DNA of 64,000 bases, from positions 1 through 64,000 of the forward strand of contig NZ_BOOO01000009.1 of the NCBI RefSeq assembly GCF_016863275.1, given 5' to 3'. The DNA is from Planotetraspora mira. GTDB taxonomy: Bacteria > Actinomycetota > Actinomycetes > Streptosporangiales > Streptosporangiaceae. Positions within the stretch are counted from its first letter, which is position 1. Each line of letters begins with the position of its first letter. The translations under genes were made by a program, and so were the position numbers. Positions 1 to 12,079 of this stretch are shown piece after piece. The notes under the pieces are model-generated. The model saw nothing but the letters and a program-made list of their open reading frames with translations. It was not told the DNA's origin and did not search any database.

Positions 1-177
1 CATTTCACGAGAATGGGCGTCGGACAACCAATACCGGCGAGTAATTAGCACGGCAATACGAGAAAGAAGCCCCATTCGCCTAATTTAAAAGAATTGAACA
101 TAATTGTCCGATATACGCCAGAAGCCCGTCCGCAACGGGACGCGACTTCTGCGTAATTGCGTGACAAAATCCGCAAT

Positions 178-369
178 ATGAATGGGGTTGACGGAAGCCT
201 TTCGGGGGTCTTCTATTTCACTCTGAGCCTTGTCAACGCCGGACTCGCACAGGGCAAGGGACGCTCCGGGCTCGCGTGGTGGGCGCTTTCTCTGCTGCTC
301 GGCCCGATCGCCACGCTGCTCATCGTGCTCCTGCCGCGTTTGGAGCCGTACGACCCGGACGACCTCTGA
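178..369 (+). CDS. Small hydrophobic protein, unknown function
   Basis: A 63-residue open frame starting at ATG 178; an in-frame TTG at 157 is possible but less likely. Residues about 10-25 and 35-55 are hydrophobic, separated by a short basic loop containing GKGRSG, and the tail is acidic (PYDPDD). This looks like a small two-segment membrane protein with the membrane-loop-membrane layout common in short actinobacterial hypothetical proteins. No Shine-Dalgarno sequence is obvious. The opposite-strand frame here is low-complexity and not convincing. Function unknown. Confidence 0.45.
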   Translation: MNGVDGSLSGVFYFTLSLVNAGLAQGKGRSGLAWWALSLLLGPIATLLIVLLPRLEPYDPDDL

Positions 370-592
370 CACCGACCGGCCCCCGGACCGGCCCCCACAC
401 GGACACACCCACGAACCGGCCCTCAAACGGACACACCCACGGTCCAACCCCGGACCGAACACCCCCGGACCGGCCCCGGACCCACCTCTGAACACACCCA
501 CCCAGGACCGCCCGCCCGCCGTCCGCCGCCCGAGTCACTCATCCATCACTGCCGCTTATGGATGGACCACGGGTAGCCGGTCATACTGGAGC
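370..592. repeat. Low-complexity C-rich spacer with short degenerate repeats
   Basis: Non-coding stretch between the small membrane protein and the LysR gene. It is dominated by runs of CCGGACCGGCCCC-like sequence and contains two copies of CGGACACACCCACG (about positions 400 and 430) with further degenerate relatives. Frames through it are proline/threonine/arginine-rich shadows. It presumably contains the lysR promoter, but I cannot place one. Confidence 0.5.
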
Positions 593-1492
593 ATGGATTC
601 CGGTCCGCCACTGCGCGATATCGGCTGCTTCGCGCTTGTCGCGCGGCATTTGAGCTTCTCGCGTGCGGCGGCCGAACTCGGCGTCTCGCAGCCTGCGGTG
701 AGTCAGGCCATCGGCAGGCTCGAGCGGTCACTCGGCGTCCGCCTCTTCGACCGGACCAGCCGCGACGTCCGGCTGTCACCCGCCGGAAAGGCACTGCTCC
801 CGGACGCCGAGACGCTCCTTCAGGCCGCCGCGAGGTTCTCCGCCGAAGCGGCCCGCCTGGCCGTACCGGCTGGGCCGGCGATTCGCCTGGCCTATCCCTC
901 ACTCGTCGGGACGCTGGCGGCACGGGTCGCCCGACGGCTGGCACATCGCAGGCCCGCGATCGACGTGGAGTTGATCGCGTCCGGTCGGAGCGATTCTCTC
1001 GCGGCGCTGGCGCAAGGGGAGGTGACGGCGGCCATCGTCGGCACGCCGTTCCCTCTGGGGTTCACGACCGCCGCCCGGTTCCATGTGCCGGTCGCGCATC
1101 TGGCCGTTCCCGCGGGCCATCCGCTCGCCTCCAAGTCCCGCCTGCGTCTCGGTCAGCTCGTACGGCAAAGGATCGTGGTGCCGCGGAACCGCCCGCCAGG
1201 CGGGATGTGGGCCCGGGTCGCCGCCCTGCTGCCCGGCGCCGATCAGCTCCACGTCGTCGCCGGCGACCTCGACGACTTCGCCGCCGCGCTCGACCTCGTG
1301 GCGGCGGGCGCCGGCCTGCTGCCGACGCCGTCCCTGCTGGTCGGCTCCATCCGCCGGCACGACGTCCGCTTCGTGCCGCTGGAGTCCGGAGAGCTCCGGA
1401 TGACCTTCGGGCTCACCTGGGCAGGTGAGCGGGCCTCTCCCGAGCTGATGGCCCTCGTCCAGGCCACCCAGGAATGCCTGTGGACGAGGTGA
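593..1492 (+). CDS. LysR-family transcriptional regulator
   Basis: A 299-residue protein with the classical LysR layout. The N-terminal winged helix-turn-helix (about residues 5-65) contains SFSRAAAELGVSQPAVSQ and the RLFDRTSR wing, and a periplasmic-binding-protein-like effector domain covers about 88-295. The frame is open further upstream, but that extension is proline/arginine-rich low complexity, so ATG 593 with GGAG just before it is preferred. It is convergent with the hydrolase gene that ends 3 bp away. The LysR target is not evident because no divergent gene adjoins it. Confidence 0.9.
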   Translation: MDSGPPLRDIGCFALVARHLSFSRAAAELGVSQPAVSQAIGRLERSLGVRLFDRTSRDVRLSPAGKALLPDAETLLQAAARFSAEAARLAVPAGPAIRLAYPSLVGTLAARVARRLAHRRPAIDVELIASGRSDSLAALAQGEVTAAIVGTPFPLGFTTAARFHVPVAHLAVPAGHPLASKSRLRLGQLVRQRIVVPRNRPPGGMWARVAALLPGADQLHVVAGDLDDFAAALDLVAAGAGLLPTPSLLVGSIRRHDVRFVPLESGELRMTFGLTWAGERASPELMALVQATQECLWTR

Positions 1493-1495
1493 CCT

Positions 1496-2251
1496 CTATA
1501 TGGAGCGCACCGGGTATGTCGAGCGCACCGGGACGAACGCCTGAGAGAAGTGGCCGGGAGCAATGACCGCGGCGCGGCGGAGGAGGGCCAGACGGCTCAC
1601 GACCGCCTGCTCCGGATCCTCGTCGTACACGTAGGTGATCGTCGGATCGGCCAGCTGAACCGGATGGTGCAGCGCGTCGCCGGTCAAAATGTGATCGCCC
1701 ACCTCCACGCACTGGTGCCCCGGTGTGTGGCCGGGGGCGTGCACGATGCGGATGCCCGGTAGGAGCCCCTCATCGCCGTTCACGACCTGGATCGAGTCCC
1801 GCAGCGGCTCGACGACGTCCTGACGCATCGGCCCGGTGACCCAGTCGAGCTCGGCCTGCTGGATCACGTGGCGCGCGTTCGGGAAGACGGGCACGCCGGC
1901 CTCGACGCAGCCGCTCGCGTGGTCGCTGTGCAGGTGGGTCAGCACGACGACGTCCACGTCGTCCGGTCCGACGCCCACATCGGCCAGTTCGGTCAGCAGA
2001 TGGCCGGGCACGGGCGCCCATTCGGCCGCGGGCGAGTCCGTTCCGCCGACCCCGGTGTCCACCAGGACCGTACGGCCTTCCGCCCGCAACAGGTAGCAGT
2101 GGAAGTGGAGCACCCACTCGGCGTCATCGGCGAACGAACCCCCGGGGAACATCTCCGGCAGCGGCTTGCTGATGCGCGTGCCCATGGGCCCTACGGCGTC
2201 GCAGAGCGGGGTTATCTCGACACCGGCCACGATCTTCGACTCGTACGGCAT
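1496..2251 (-). CDS. Metallo-beta-lactamase-fold hydrolase
   Basis: A 251-residue MBL-fold enzyme of the quorum-quenching-lactonase/glyoxalase-II-like group. The zinc ligands are visible: THLHSDH at residues 105-111, HTPGH at 175-179, GD with a following HH at 191-196, and the C-terminal H of APGHF near 234. The length fits a single catalytic domain with no accessory domain. The substrate cannot be read from sequence; lactones, thioesters and phosphoesters are all possible in this family. Its upstream region carries a three-copy 14-bp direct repeat that may be a regulator site. Confidence 0.88.
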   Translation of the reverse strand: MPYESKIVAGVEITPLCDAVGPMGTRISKPLPEMFPGGSFADDAEWVLHFHCYLLRAEGRTVLVDTGVGGTDSPAAEWAPVPGHLLTELADVGVGPDDVDVVVLTHLHSDHASGCVEAGVPVFPNARHVIQQAELDWVTGPMRQDVVEPLRDSIQVVNGDEGLLPGIRIVHAPGHTPGHQCVEVGDHILTGDALHHPVQLADPTITYVYDEDPEQAVVSRLALLRRAAVIAPGHFSQAFVPVRSTYPVRSI

Positions 2252-2283
2252 CGCCCCACACTAGAACGCCCACCGGCCCGATC

Positions 2284-2325
2284 AGAAGGTCACCAGCAGT
2301 AGGTCACCAGCAGAAGGTCACCGGT
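2284..2325. promoter_or_regulatory. Three tandem 14-bp direct repeats upstream of the MBL hydrolase
   Basis: Three head-to-tail copies of AGWAGGTCACCAGC, the third diverging at its last bases, with an exact 14-bp period. They start 33 bp upstream of the hydrolase start codon. The repeated AGGTCACC core suggests a cooperative protein-binding site or slippage-generated DNA. Operator function is inference. Confidence 0.4.
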
Positions 2326-2511
2326 GGATCTCCGATGAGGTCGGCGACGAAAGCTCGCGAAAGAAGATCCCGAAGAACAAGGAAGTCCGGCACCAGGAGC
2401 GGCGTGACCGGACGGTGGCGAGTGACCAGGATCACGCTGAAATCCCCCCATGTGAAAGGCCGTGCGCGGGCCGGACCCGAGTCGGTCACCGGGACGGGCG
2501 ATGATGGGCGG

Positions 2512-3417
2512 ATGCTCGCCGATGTCATCGATCTCCTGCTCTGCCCGGTCTGCGGCGGCCGGTTGACCCTCGGGTCCGGCACGGTCCGCTGCGAGAACGG
2601 GCACGGCTTCGACGTCGCGCGGCAGGGATACGTGAGCCTGCTGACCGGGTCGGGGGTGCCGGGCACGGCCGACACCCCGGCGATGGTCGCGGCCCGCGCG
2701 GACTTCCTCGACCGAGGCCATTACGCCCCGCTCGCGGACGCGGTCGCCGGGTGGTGCGGGACGGCGGACGTCATCGCGGACGCCGGGGCCGGCACGGGCC
2801 ACTACCTGTCGCGGGCGCTCAGCGCGCGTACGGCCGAGCCAGGAACAACGGGGCGTACGGCTGAGCCGGAAGCAGTGGGGCTCACACTCGACGCACGTAC
2901 GGCCGAGCGAGAGACGGTGGGGCTCGCGCTCGACGTCTCCAAGCACGCGCTCAAGCGGGCGGCCCGAGCGCATCCCCGGATCGGAGCCGTGGTGGCCGAC
3001 GTCTGGCGGCCGCTGCCCGTCCGGGACGCGAGCGTCGACGTGCTGCTCAACGTCTTCGCACCGCGCAACGCCGCCGAGTTCGCGCGGATCCTGAAGCCCG
3101 GCGGCACGCTGGTGGTCGTGACCCCCACCGCGGCCCACCTCCGGCCGCTGGTCGACCGCCTCGGCCTGCTCTCCGTCGACGCGGACAAGGACCGGCGGCT
3201 CGAGGAGACCCTGGCAGACCGGTTCGCCATGGCCGTACAGGACGACCTGGAAATCCCGCTGGCGCTGGACCACGAGGCGGTCGAGGCGGTGGTCGGGATG
3301 GGACCGAGCGCCTGGCACACCGGCGGCGAGACACTCGGCAAGAAGATCAGAGAACTGCCCGATCCGGTCCACGTGACGGCGTCCTTCCGCTTGTCCACGT
3401 GGGTGGTACAGAAGTGA
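2512..3417 (+). CDS. RlmA-like 23S rRNA (guanine-N1) methyltransferase
   Basis: A 301-residue protein. The N-terminal zinc motif (C11, C14, C27, H31) followed by GHGFDVARQGYVSLL is diagnostic of the RlmA/TlrB/MyrA family, which methylates G745 or G748 in hairpin 35 of 23S rRNA. The SAM-binding motif ADAGAGTGHY lies near residues 90-100. Some family members give resistance to macrolides; no macrolide cluster is near, so a housekeeping role is at least as likely. Residues about 104-140, just after motif I, hold an unusual insertion of imperfect ARTAE-type repeats. The frame is open upstream, but ATG 2512 gives the conserved N-terminus. Confidence 0.88.
   Translation: MLADVIDLLLCPVCGGRLTLGSGTVRCENGHGFDVARQGYVSLLTGSGVPGTADTPAMVAARADFLDRGHYAPLADAVAGWCGTADVIADAGAGTGHYLSRALSARTAEPGTTGRTAEPEAVGLTLDARTAERETVGLALDVSKHALKRAARAHPRIGAVVADVWRPLPVRDASVDVLLNVFAPRNAAEFARILKPGGTLVVVTPTAAHLRPLVDRLGLLSVDADKDRRLEETLADRFAMAVQDDLEIPLALDHEAVEAVVGMGPSAWHTGGETLGKKIRELPDPVHVTASFRLSTWVVQK
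2827..2937 (+). repeat. Degenerate tandem duplication inside the RlmA-like gene
   Basis: The 14-mer CGTACGGCYGAGCS occurs at 2827, 2854 and 2896 in the same frame. The last two copies head a near-duplicate block of about 42 bp that encodes a second version of the GLxLD segment. The effect is an in-frame insertion of roughly 25-30 residues between SAM motif I and the canonical GLALDVSK strand. Confidence 0.7.
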
Positions 3418-3530
3418 CCTGAGAGCCATATGACGGGAAATTCCCCGCGAACATCAGCGATTTGTCGGCCATTTTCCACTTGTACGGGACATACTTGACC
3501 GCAACCCCGCCGAAGGACAGGGGAGGGCGT

Positions 3531-5291
3531 ATGAAGGCCGAGGAACGCTGGCAGTCCAGGTTCCGGGCACCACGCACGACCCTGCCGATGTGGGCGCGTC
3601 AGTCGCCGCATCGTGCCGTCTACCGCAGCAACGCCTCGGGCGCCTGGGAGATCTACGCCTGGGATCGTTCCACGGGCCAGAGCCGTCAGGTCACCGACCG
3701 TCCCAACGGCACCTCGTACGCTGCCGTCGACCCGACGGGGACCTGGATCTGGTGGTTCGCCGACACCGACGGCGACGAGTTCGGCGTGTGGATGCGGCAA
3801 CCCTTCTACGGCGGCCCCGACGTCCCTGTGGCGATGCCTCCGGGAAACCCGTCCGGCCTCGGTCTCGGAGGCAACGGCGTCGCGGCGGTGGGCCGATCGT
3901 TCCGGGGCGGATTCGACGTCCTGATCACCGAGGGTGAGTCGGAGGCCGTCCCGATCTACCGTCACGACGAGTTCGCCGCGGTCGTCGGCATGTCCCTCGA
4001 CGGATCGCTCGTCGCGATCAACCACAGCGAGCACGGCGACTTCCTCCACCCCGCTCTGCGCGTCCTGAAGACCGACGGCCAGGTCGTCGGCGAGCTCCAC
4101 GACGGACCGGGGAAAGGCGTCACCGGCATCCGGTTCGCCCCGGTGCCCGGCGACCGCCGGATGCTGGTCCTCCACGAGCGCCGCGGCCGCCGCGAGCCGC
4201 TCGTCTGGGACCCCGCCACCGGTGAGCAGCGCGAGATCTGGCTGCGGGTGCCCGGTGAGATCACCTCCGACTGGTACGACGACGGCCGCGCCCTGCTGAT
4301 CATGCACAGCCATCGCGGCCGTACCGAACTGCTGCGGTACGACCTCGCCGGCGGGGGTCTCACGCCGATCGAGAGCCCGCACGGGGTGATCGACGCCGCC
4401 GCCCCGCGTCCCGACGGCTCGGTGGAGTACTCCTGGTCGAGCGCCGCCCACCCCCCGGTGATCAAGTCGAGCAGCGGCCACGTGGTCATCAACCCGGGTC
4501 GTACACCGCCGCCGTCGGTGCCGCTCGAGGACATCGACGTGGACGGCCCCGGCGGCCGCATCCACGCCCTGGTCTCCCGGCCTGAGCGGCTCGTCCCGCC
4601 GTACCCGACCGTTTTCCTGCTGCACGGAGGGCCCGCGGCGCAGGACGACGACTCGTTCCTGCCGGCCGTCGCGGCCTGGGTCGACAGCGGCTTCGCGGTG
4701 ATCCGGATCAACTACCGGGGCTCCGTCGGGTACGGCTCGGCCTGGCGCGACGCCCTCCACGGAGACGTGGGGCACATCGAGCTGGCCGACGTGGCGGCCG
4801 TACGGGACTGGGCGATCGACCACGGCATCGCCGACCCGGAGCGGCTGGTGCTCTCGGGGTCGTCCTGGGGCGGCTACCTCACGCTTCTGGCCCTCGGCAC
4901 CCAGCCCAAGAGCTGGGCGGCGGGGATCGCCGCGGTGCCCATCGCCGACCACGCGGCGGCCTACGAGGACGAGGCCGAGGGGTTGCGGGCCGCGCATCGG
5001 GCCCTGTTGGGCGGTTCACCAGCGGAGCTGCCGGAGAGGTACGCCGCGTCCTCTCCCATCACCTACGCGGACATGGTCCAGGCGCCCCTGCTGGTCCTCG
5101 CGGGGGAGAACGACCCGCGCTGTCCCATCCGCCAGATCGAGAGCTATCTGAGCGTCCTCGCCGACCGCGGCCACGAGGCGTCGGTCTACCGGTACGACGC
5201 GGGCCACGGCTCCTTGGTCGTGGAGGAGCGCATCCGCCAGATGGAGGTCTCGATCGACTTCGCGGTCAGGGCGCTCGCAGCACGAGGATAG
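3531..5291 (+). CDS. S9-family (prolyl oligopeptidase type) serine peptidase
   Basis: A 586-residue protein with an N-terminal beta-propeller-like half (about residues 25-330) and a C-terminal alpha/beta-hydrolase half (about 345-586). The triad can be placed: nucleophile Ser445 in GSSWGGY, Asp528 in GENDPRCP and His559 in DAGHGS. The oxyanion region FLLHGGPA and the NYRGSVGYG signature are typical of acylaminoacyl-peptidase-like S9C enzymes. No signal peptide is seen, so it is probably a cytoplasmic oligopeptidase. The start is ATG 3531, preceded by GGGAGGGC. Its last 26 bp overlap the convergent phosphatase gene. Confidence 0.93.
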   Translation: MKAEERWQSRFRAPRTTLPMWARQSPHRAVYRSNASGAWEIYAWDRSTGQSRQVTDRPNGTSYAAVDPTGTWIWWFADTDGDEFGVWMRQPFYGGPDVPVAMPPGNPSGLGLGGNGVAAVGRSFRGGFDVLITEGESEAVPIYRHDEFAAVVGMSLDGSLVAINHSEHGDFLHPALRVLKTDGQVVGELHDGPGKGVTGIRFAPVPGDRRMLVLHERRGRREPLVWDPATGEQREIWLRVPGEITSDWYDDGRALLIMHSHRGRTELLRYDLAGGGLTPIESPHGVIDAAAPRPDGSVEYSWSSAAHPPVIKSSSGHVVINPGRTPPPSVPLEDIDVDGPGGRIHALVSRPERLVPPYPTVFLLHGGPAAQDDDSFLPAVAAWVDSGFAVIRINYRGSVGYGSAWRDALHGDVGHIELADVAAVRDWAIDHGIADPERLVLSGSSWGGYLTLLALGTQPKSWAAGIAAVPIADHAAAYEDEAEGLRAAHRALLGGSPAELPERYAASSPITYADMVQAPLLVLAGENDPRCPIRQIESYLSVLADRGHEASVYRYDAGHGSLVVEERIRQMEVSIDFAVRALAARG

Positions 5292-6798
5292 CCAGGTCGT
5301 CGGCGCTCGGCTCGGGCGCGAAGTCCTGTACGGCACGGCGGATCCGCTCGGCCACGGCGCGCGCGGACAGGTCCACGCACTCGGACAGGAGCTTGGCCAG
5401 CCCGCCGTCGTCGTCGAGGAGCCGCGAGCCCGACCGCCTCTCCGTCACCCCGTCGGTGACCCCCAGCAGCACGTCCCCCGCCGCGAGATGGACGCTCTCC
5501 TCGCGGAAGTCGGCCTCGGGGAAGACGCCGAGCAACGACTGGGGCTGGGCGACCGTGTCGACCACACCGCTCGGCCGCAGCCGCAACGCCTCGGGATGCC
5601 CGGCGGAGACCAGGCTGATGTCGAGCCCGTCGGCCACGCGGGTGATCTCCCCGTGGAGCAGGGTCAGGAACCTCGCCCGCTCCCCCTCCTCGAGGATGGC
5701 CTGATTCAGCCGGTCGACCACGTCGGCCACGCCGTACCCCTCGCGGGCGAGCAGGCGCAGGGTGTGCCGTGCGAGGCCGGTGACGGCCGCGGCCTCCGGG
5801 CCGGTGCCGCAGACGTCGCCGATGGCGAACCGCCAGACCCCCTCACGCATGGGGAACAGGTCGTAGAAGTCGCCGCCGACCTCGTTCGTCTCGCCTGCGG
5901 GCTCATAGATGACGTGAGAGTCCAGGCCGGGCGTCTTGGGCTCCTCCGGCGGCAGCAGGCTGCGCTGAAGCGCGCGGTTGGCCGCCGCCTGCTGGGCGTA
6001 GAGGCGGGCGTTGTCCATCGCCAGCGCGGCCCTGCGGCCGAGGTCCTCCGCCAGTTGCAGACCCTCGTCGGGAAAGCGGTCCCGCCGTCCCAGGCACATG
6101 ATCCCGAGCCGGCGGCCCCTGGCGGTCAGCGGGAACGCGAGCGACTGCCACTCGCCCATGTGCAGCACCGCGGGGCCCTCCCCCGAGGGCATCTGGGTCT
6201 CGCCCAGGAGATCGCGGAGCGTGTCGATCTGGGCCTCGTCCGCGTGCCAGAGGTAGGCGGGCCGCAGCGGCCCCGCCCCGTGCTCCGCCGTGTAGACCGC
6301 GCACCAGGTCGCGAGACGGGGGACGACGATCTGCGCGATGATCGCCGGGACCATGTCGGGGTCGAGCGTGCCGGCCAGCAGATCGCTGGCGTCCGCCAGG
6401 AATCCGAGCCAGCCCGGACCTGCGGCCGTCTCCGCGACCCATTCGTCGCCCCCGCCCGGCCCGCCGCCGGGCAGGTCGATCCTGGCCCAGCGGGTGCGTG
6501 TCGACGCGGTGAAGGTCACACCCCAGGAGACGGCGTCGGCGGGCGGCCCGTAGGCGGTCGACCCGGACTTCTCCCTGACCTCGACCTGCACGGACTCGCC
6601 CTGGTGGATCCACACGACGTCGAACGGCTCGCCGGACACCTCGGCCACGAGATCACGCGCCAGGCGTTCCGCGTCATCGCATATGGACATGACCGCCCAC
6701 GCGGTCATCACTTCACGAGTGAACCGCACGGCAGCCGGTATGGCCGTCTCTCCTGGCGCGAATGACGCGCCCAGAACGGCACGAGGGGTTGTTGTCAC
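5266..6798 (-). CDS. GAF / PP2C (SpoIIE-type) phosphatase with degenerate kinase-like N-terminus; OsaC-like
   Basis: A 510-residue regulator. Residues about 20-110 resemble an RsbW-type ATPase fold, but the ExxxN ATP/Mg motif reads DLVAEV, so that module is probably inactive. A GAF-like domain spans about 145-270 and a SpoIIE/PP2C phosphatase 285-508 (GGDFYD near 308-313, GDVCGTG near 327-333, SAGHPE, GVTDG). Such proteins dephosphorylate STAS-type anti-anti-sigma factors. It is divergent from the poly-HAMP hybrid kinase, the arrangement I recall for osaC beside osaAB in Streptomyces coelicolor, which suggests a role in osmotic or general stress sigma control. The domain calls are firm; the OsaC equivalence is inference. 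Confidence 0.85.
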   Translation of the reverse strand: MTTTPRAVLGASFAPGETAIPAAVRFTREVMTAWAVMSICDDAERLARDLVAEVSGEPFDVVWIHQGESVQVEVREKSGSTAYGPPADAVSWGVTFTASTRTRWARIDLPGGGPGGGDEWVAETAAGPGWLGFLADASDLLAGTLDPDMVPAIIAQIVVPRLATWCAVYTAEHGAGPLRPAYLWHADEAQIDTLRDLLGETQMPSGEGPAVLHMGEWQSLAFPLTARGRRLGIMCLGRRDRFPDEGLQLAEDLGRRAALAMDNARLYAQQAAANRALQRSLLPPEEPKTPGLDSHVIYEPAGETNEVGGDFYDLFPMREGVWRFAIGDVCGTGPEAAAVTGLARHTLRLLAREGYGVADVVDRLNQAILEEGERARFLTLLHGEITRVADGLDISLVSAGHPEALRLRPSGVVDTVAQPQSLLGVFPEADFREESVHLAAGDVLLGVTDGVTERRSGSRLLDDDGGLAKLLSECVDLSARAVAERIRRAVQDFAPEPSADDLAILVLRAP

Positions 6799-6950
6799 CG
6801 GTTCGTGCTTACCACAGTTCCGCTTGACCCGGGGTAAAACAAGGGGGCACCCCGCGCCACGGATCGTGACAGACTGACAAGGAGTCCGCCCCCCGAAGGC
6901 CGCTGTGCCTCACCTGCGGCGCTAGACCCCCAAGGGGTGAAGGAGGCCAC

Positions 6951-10610
<3,660 letters not shown>

Positions 10611-10613
10611 TCG

Positions 10614-11243
10614 ATGCCTGACCGCGCCAAGGTCCTCCTCGTCGACGACCGAGAGGAGAACCTGATCGCGCTGGAGGCGATCCTCAGCTCGCTCGATGTG
10701 GTCCCCATCCGGGCCAGATCCGGCGAAGAGGCGCTGAAGGCCCTGCTGGCGACCGAGTTCGCGCTCATCCTCCTCGATGTGCGCATGCCCGGCATGGACG
10801 GCTTCGAGACGGCCGCCCACATCAAGCGGAGAGAGCGCACGCGCAACATCCCGATCATCTTCCTGACCGTGGTGGACAGCGCGCCCGACTACGCCTTCCG
10901 CGGGTACGCCGCGGGCGCGGTCGACTACCTCACCAAGCCGTTCGACCCCTGGGTGCTGCGGGCGAAGGTCGCCGTGTTCGTCGAGCTCTACAACATGAAC
11001 CGGCGGCTCGCCGAGCAGGCGGCACTGCTGCGCGAACGGCTTTCCGGCGAGCTGCCGGGTGGCGCGAGCGACCAGGCCGCCGTCCTGCCGGAGCTGTCGA
11101 GGCGGATCACCGCCGTCGAGGAGGAACTGGCCCGGGTCCGCGATCTCGCCCGTAAGACCGCCGACGCGACGATGGAGGGCACGCTCTCCGACCTCTCGGA
11201 CCGCGTCGCCCACCTCCGCGCCGGATTCGACGCCCTCACCTGA
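10614..11243 (+). CDS. Response regulator: receiver domain plus C-terminal coiled coil; OsaB-like
   Basis: A 209-residue protein starting 3 bp after the hybrid kinase, so almost certainly cotranscribed and perhaps translationally coupled. The receiver domain occupies about 1-125, with the phosphoacceptor Asp55 in LILLDVRMPGMDG and the KPFDP switch motif. The remainder is Glu/Arg/Leu-rich, with heptad-like spacing and no DNA-binding helix-turn-helix. This matches OsaB of Streptomyces, a receiver with a long coiled coil thought to act by protein contact. The output partner is unknown. Confidence 0.9.
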   Translation: MPDRAKVLLVDDREENLIALEAILSSLDVVPIRARSGEEALKALLATEFALILLDVRMPGMDGFETAAHIKRRERTRNIPIIFLTVVDSAPDYAFRGYAAGAVDYLTKPFDPWVLRAKVAVFVELYNMNRRLAEQAALLRERLSGELPGGASDQAAVLPELSRRITAVEEELARVRDLARKTADATMEGTLSDLSDRVAHLRAGFDALT

Positions 11244-11302
11244 TCACGGCCGGCGTCGTTTAACCAGTGGAGGACGTGGGGCAGGTCGGACAGGGTGGGT
11301 TC

Positions 11303-12046
11303 ATGGACCGCCAGACGATCAGTGCCATCGCGCACCTCGACCACCCCGTCGCCGCACCGGTGAGTGAGCCGCACCTCGAACGCCTCCTCTCCCTGAGCAG
11401 GCTCGAGACCGGTGCCCGCATCCTCGACCTCGGCTGCGCCGAGGCCTCCTGGACGTTGCGGGCACTCGAGTTGTTCCCCGGGACGAGGGCCGACGGGGTG
11501 GACATCTCCTCGCAGGCTCTGGACACCGCCGCGAGGAACGCGGAGAGCCGAGGCCTCGCCGACAGGATCCGGCTGCACGAGAAGCCGGCGACCGAGTTCC
11601 CCGTCGCCGAGCCGTACGACCTCGTCCTGTGCGTCGGAGCCACTCACGCGTTCGGCGGGCTCACCGCGACCATGGAGGAGGTCAGGCGGTTCCTGCGACC
11701 CGGCGGCCTCGCGCTGATCGGAGAGGGCTTCTGGGAGACGCCTCCCACGCCGCCGCTGCTGCACCGGCTCGGCGCGACCCTCGACGACTACGCCGACCTT
11801 CCCGGCACCGTCACACGCGTGGAGGACGCCGGTTTCCGCGTCGTCTACGGGCACACGAGCGAACTCGCCGAATGGGACGAGTACGAATGGTCCTGGACCG
11901 GCAGCCTGACCCGCTGGGCCCTCGATCACCCCGGCCCGGACGGCGACGCGGCTCTGGCGGCCGCCCTCGACCACCGTGACATGTGGCTGAACGGCTACCG
12001 CGGCGTCCTCGGCTTCGTCACATTCCTGCTCCGCCTCACCGGCTGA
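11303..12046 (+). CDS. Class I SAM-dependent methyltransferase
   Basis: A 247-residue methyltransferase. Motif I is ILDLGCAEA, the acidic loop is DGVDISSQAL and the post-motif is LVLCVGATHAF, followed by FLRPGGLALIGEGFW, a typical Methyltransf_11/25 order. A GTG at 11267 would add 12 residues; ATG 11303, preceded by CAGGGTGGG, fits the family better. No substrate can be assigned, and the neighbours (stress kinase pair, NYN protein) do not suggest a pathway. Confidence 0.85.
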   Translation: MDRQTISAIAHLDHPVAAPVSEPHLERLLSLSRLETGARILDLGCAEASWTLRALELFPGTRADGVDISSQALDTAARNAESRGLADRIRLHEKPATEFPVAEPYDLVLCVGATHAFGGLTATMEEVRRFLRPGGLALIGEGFWETPPTPPLLHRLGATLDDYADLPGTVTRVEDAGFRVVYGHTSELAEWDEYEWSWTGSLTRWALDHPGPDGDAALAAALDHRDMWLNGYRGVLGFVTFLLRLTG

Positions 12047-12079
12047 GCCTCAGCGCCGCGCCCGTCCGCACAGACCGGC

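Noticed and set aside
85-501. Minus-strand frame of 138 codons in the first 500 bp
   Set aside because: Reads through the C-rich repeats as Gly/Arg low complexity and conflicts with the small membrane protein frame.
4297-4307. TGATCATGCAC inside the S9 peptidase gene as another repeat copy
   Set aside because: It encodes LLIMHS in a conserved propeller strand and lacks the other blocks of the 53-bp unit; a chance match.
2802-4997. Minus-strand open frame of 731 codons across the methyltransferase and peptidase
   Set aside because: Spans two genes with firm catalytic motifs on the other strand; composition is Arg/Val/Gly/Asp low complexity.
6799-6950. A SigB-type promoter (GGGTAA) between the phosphatase and hybrid kinase
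   Set aside because: GGGTAA is present near 6832, but no -35-like element occurs at the required 14-16 bp spacing, so it is not listed as a promoter.
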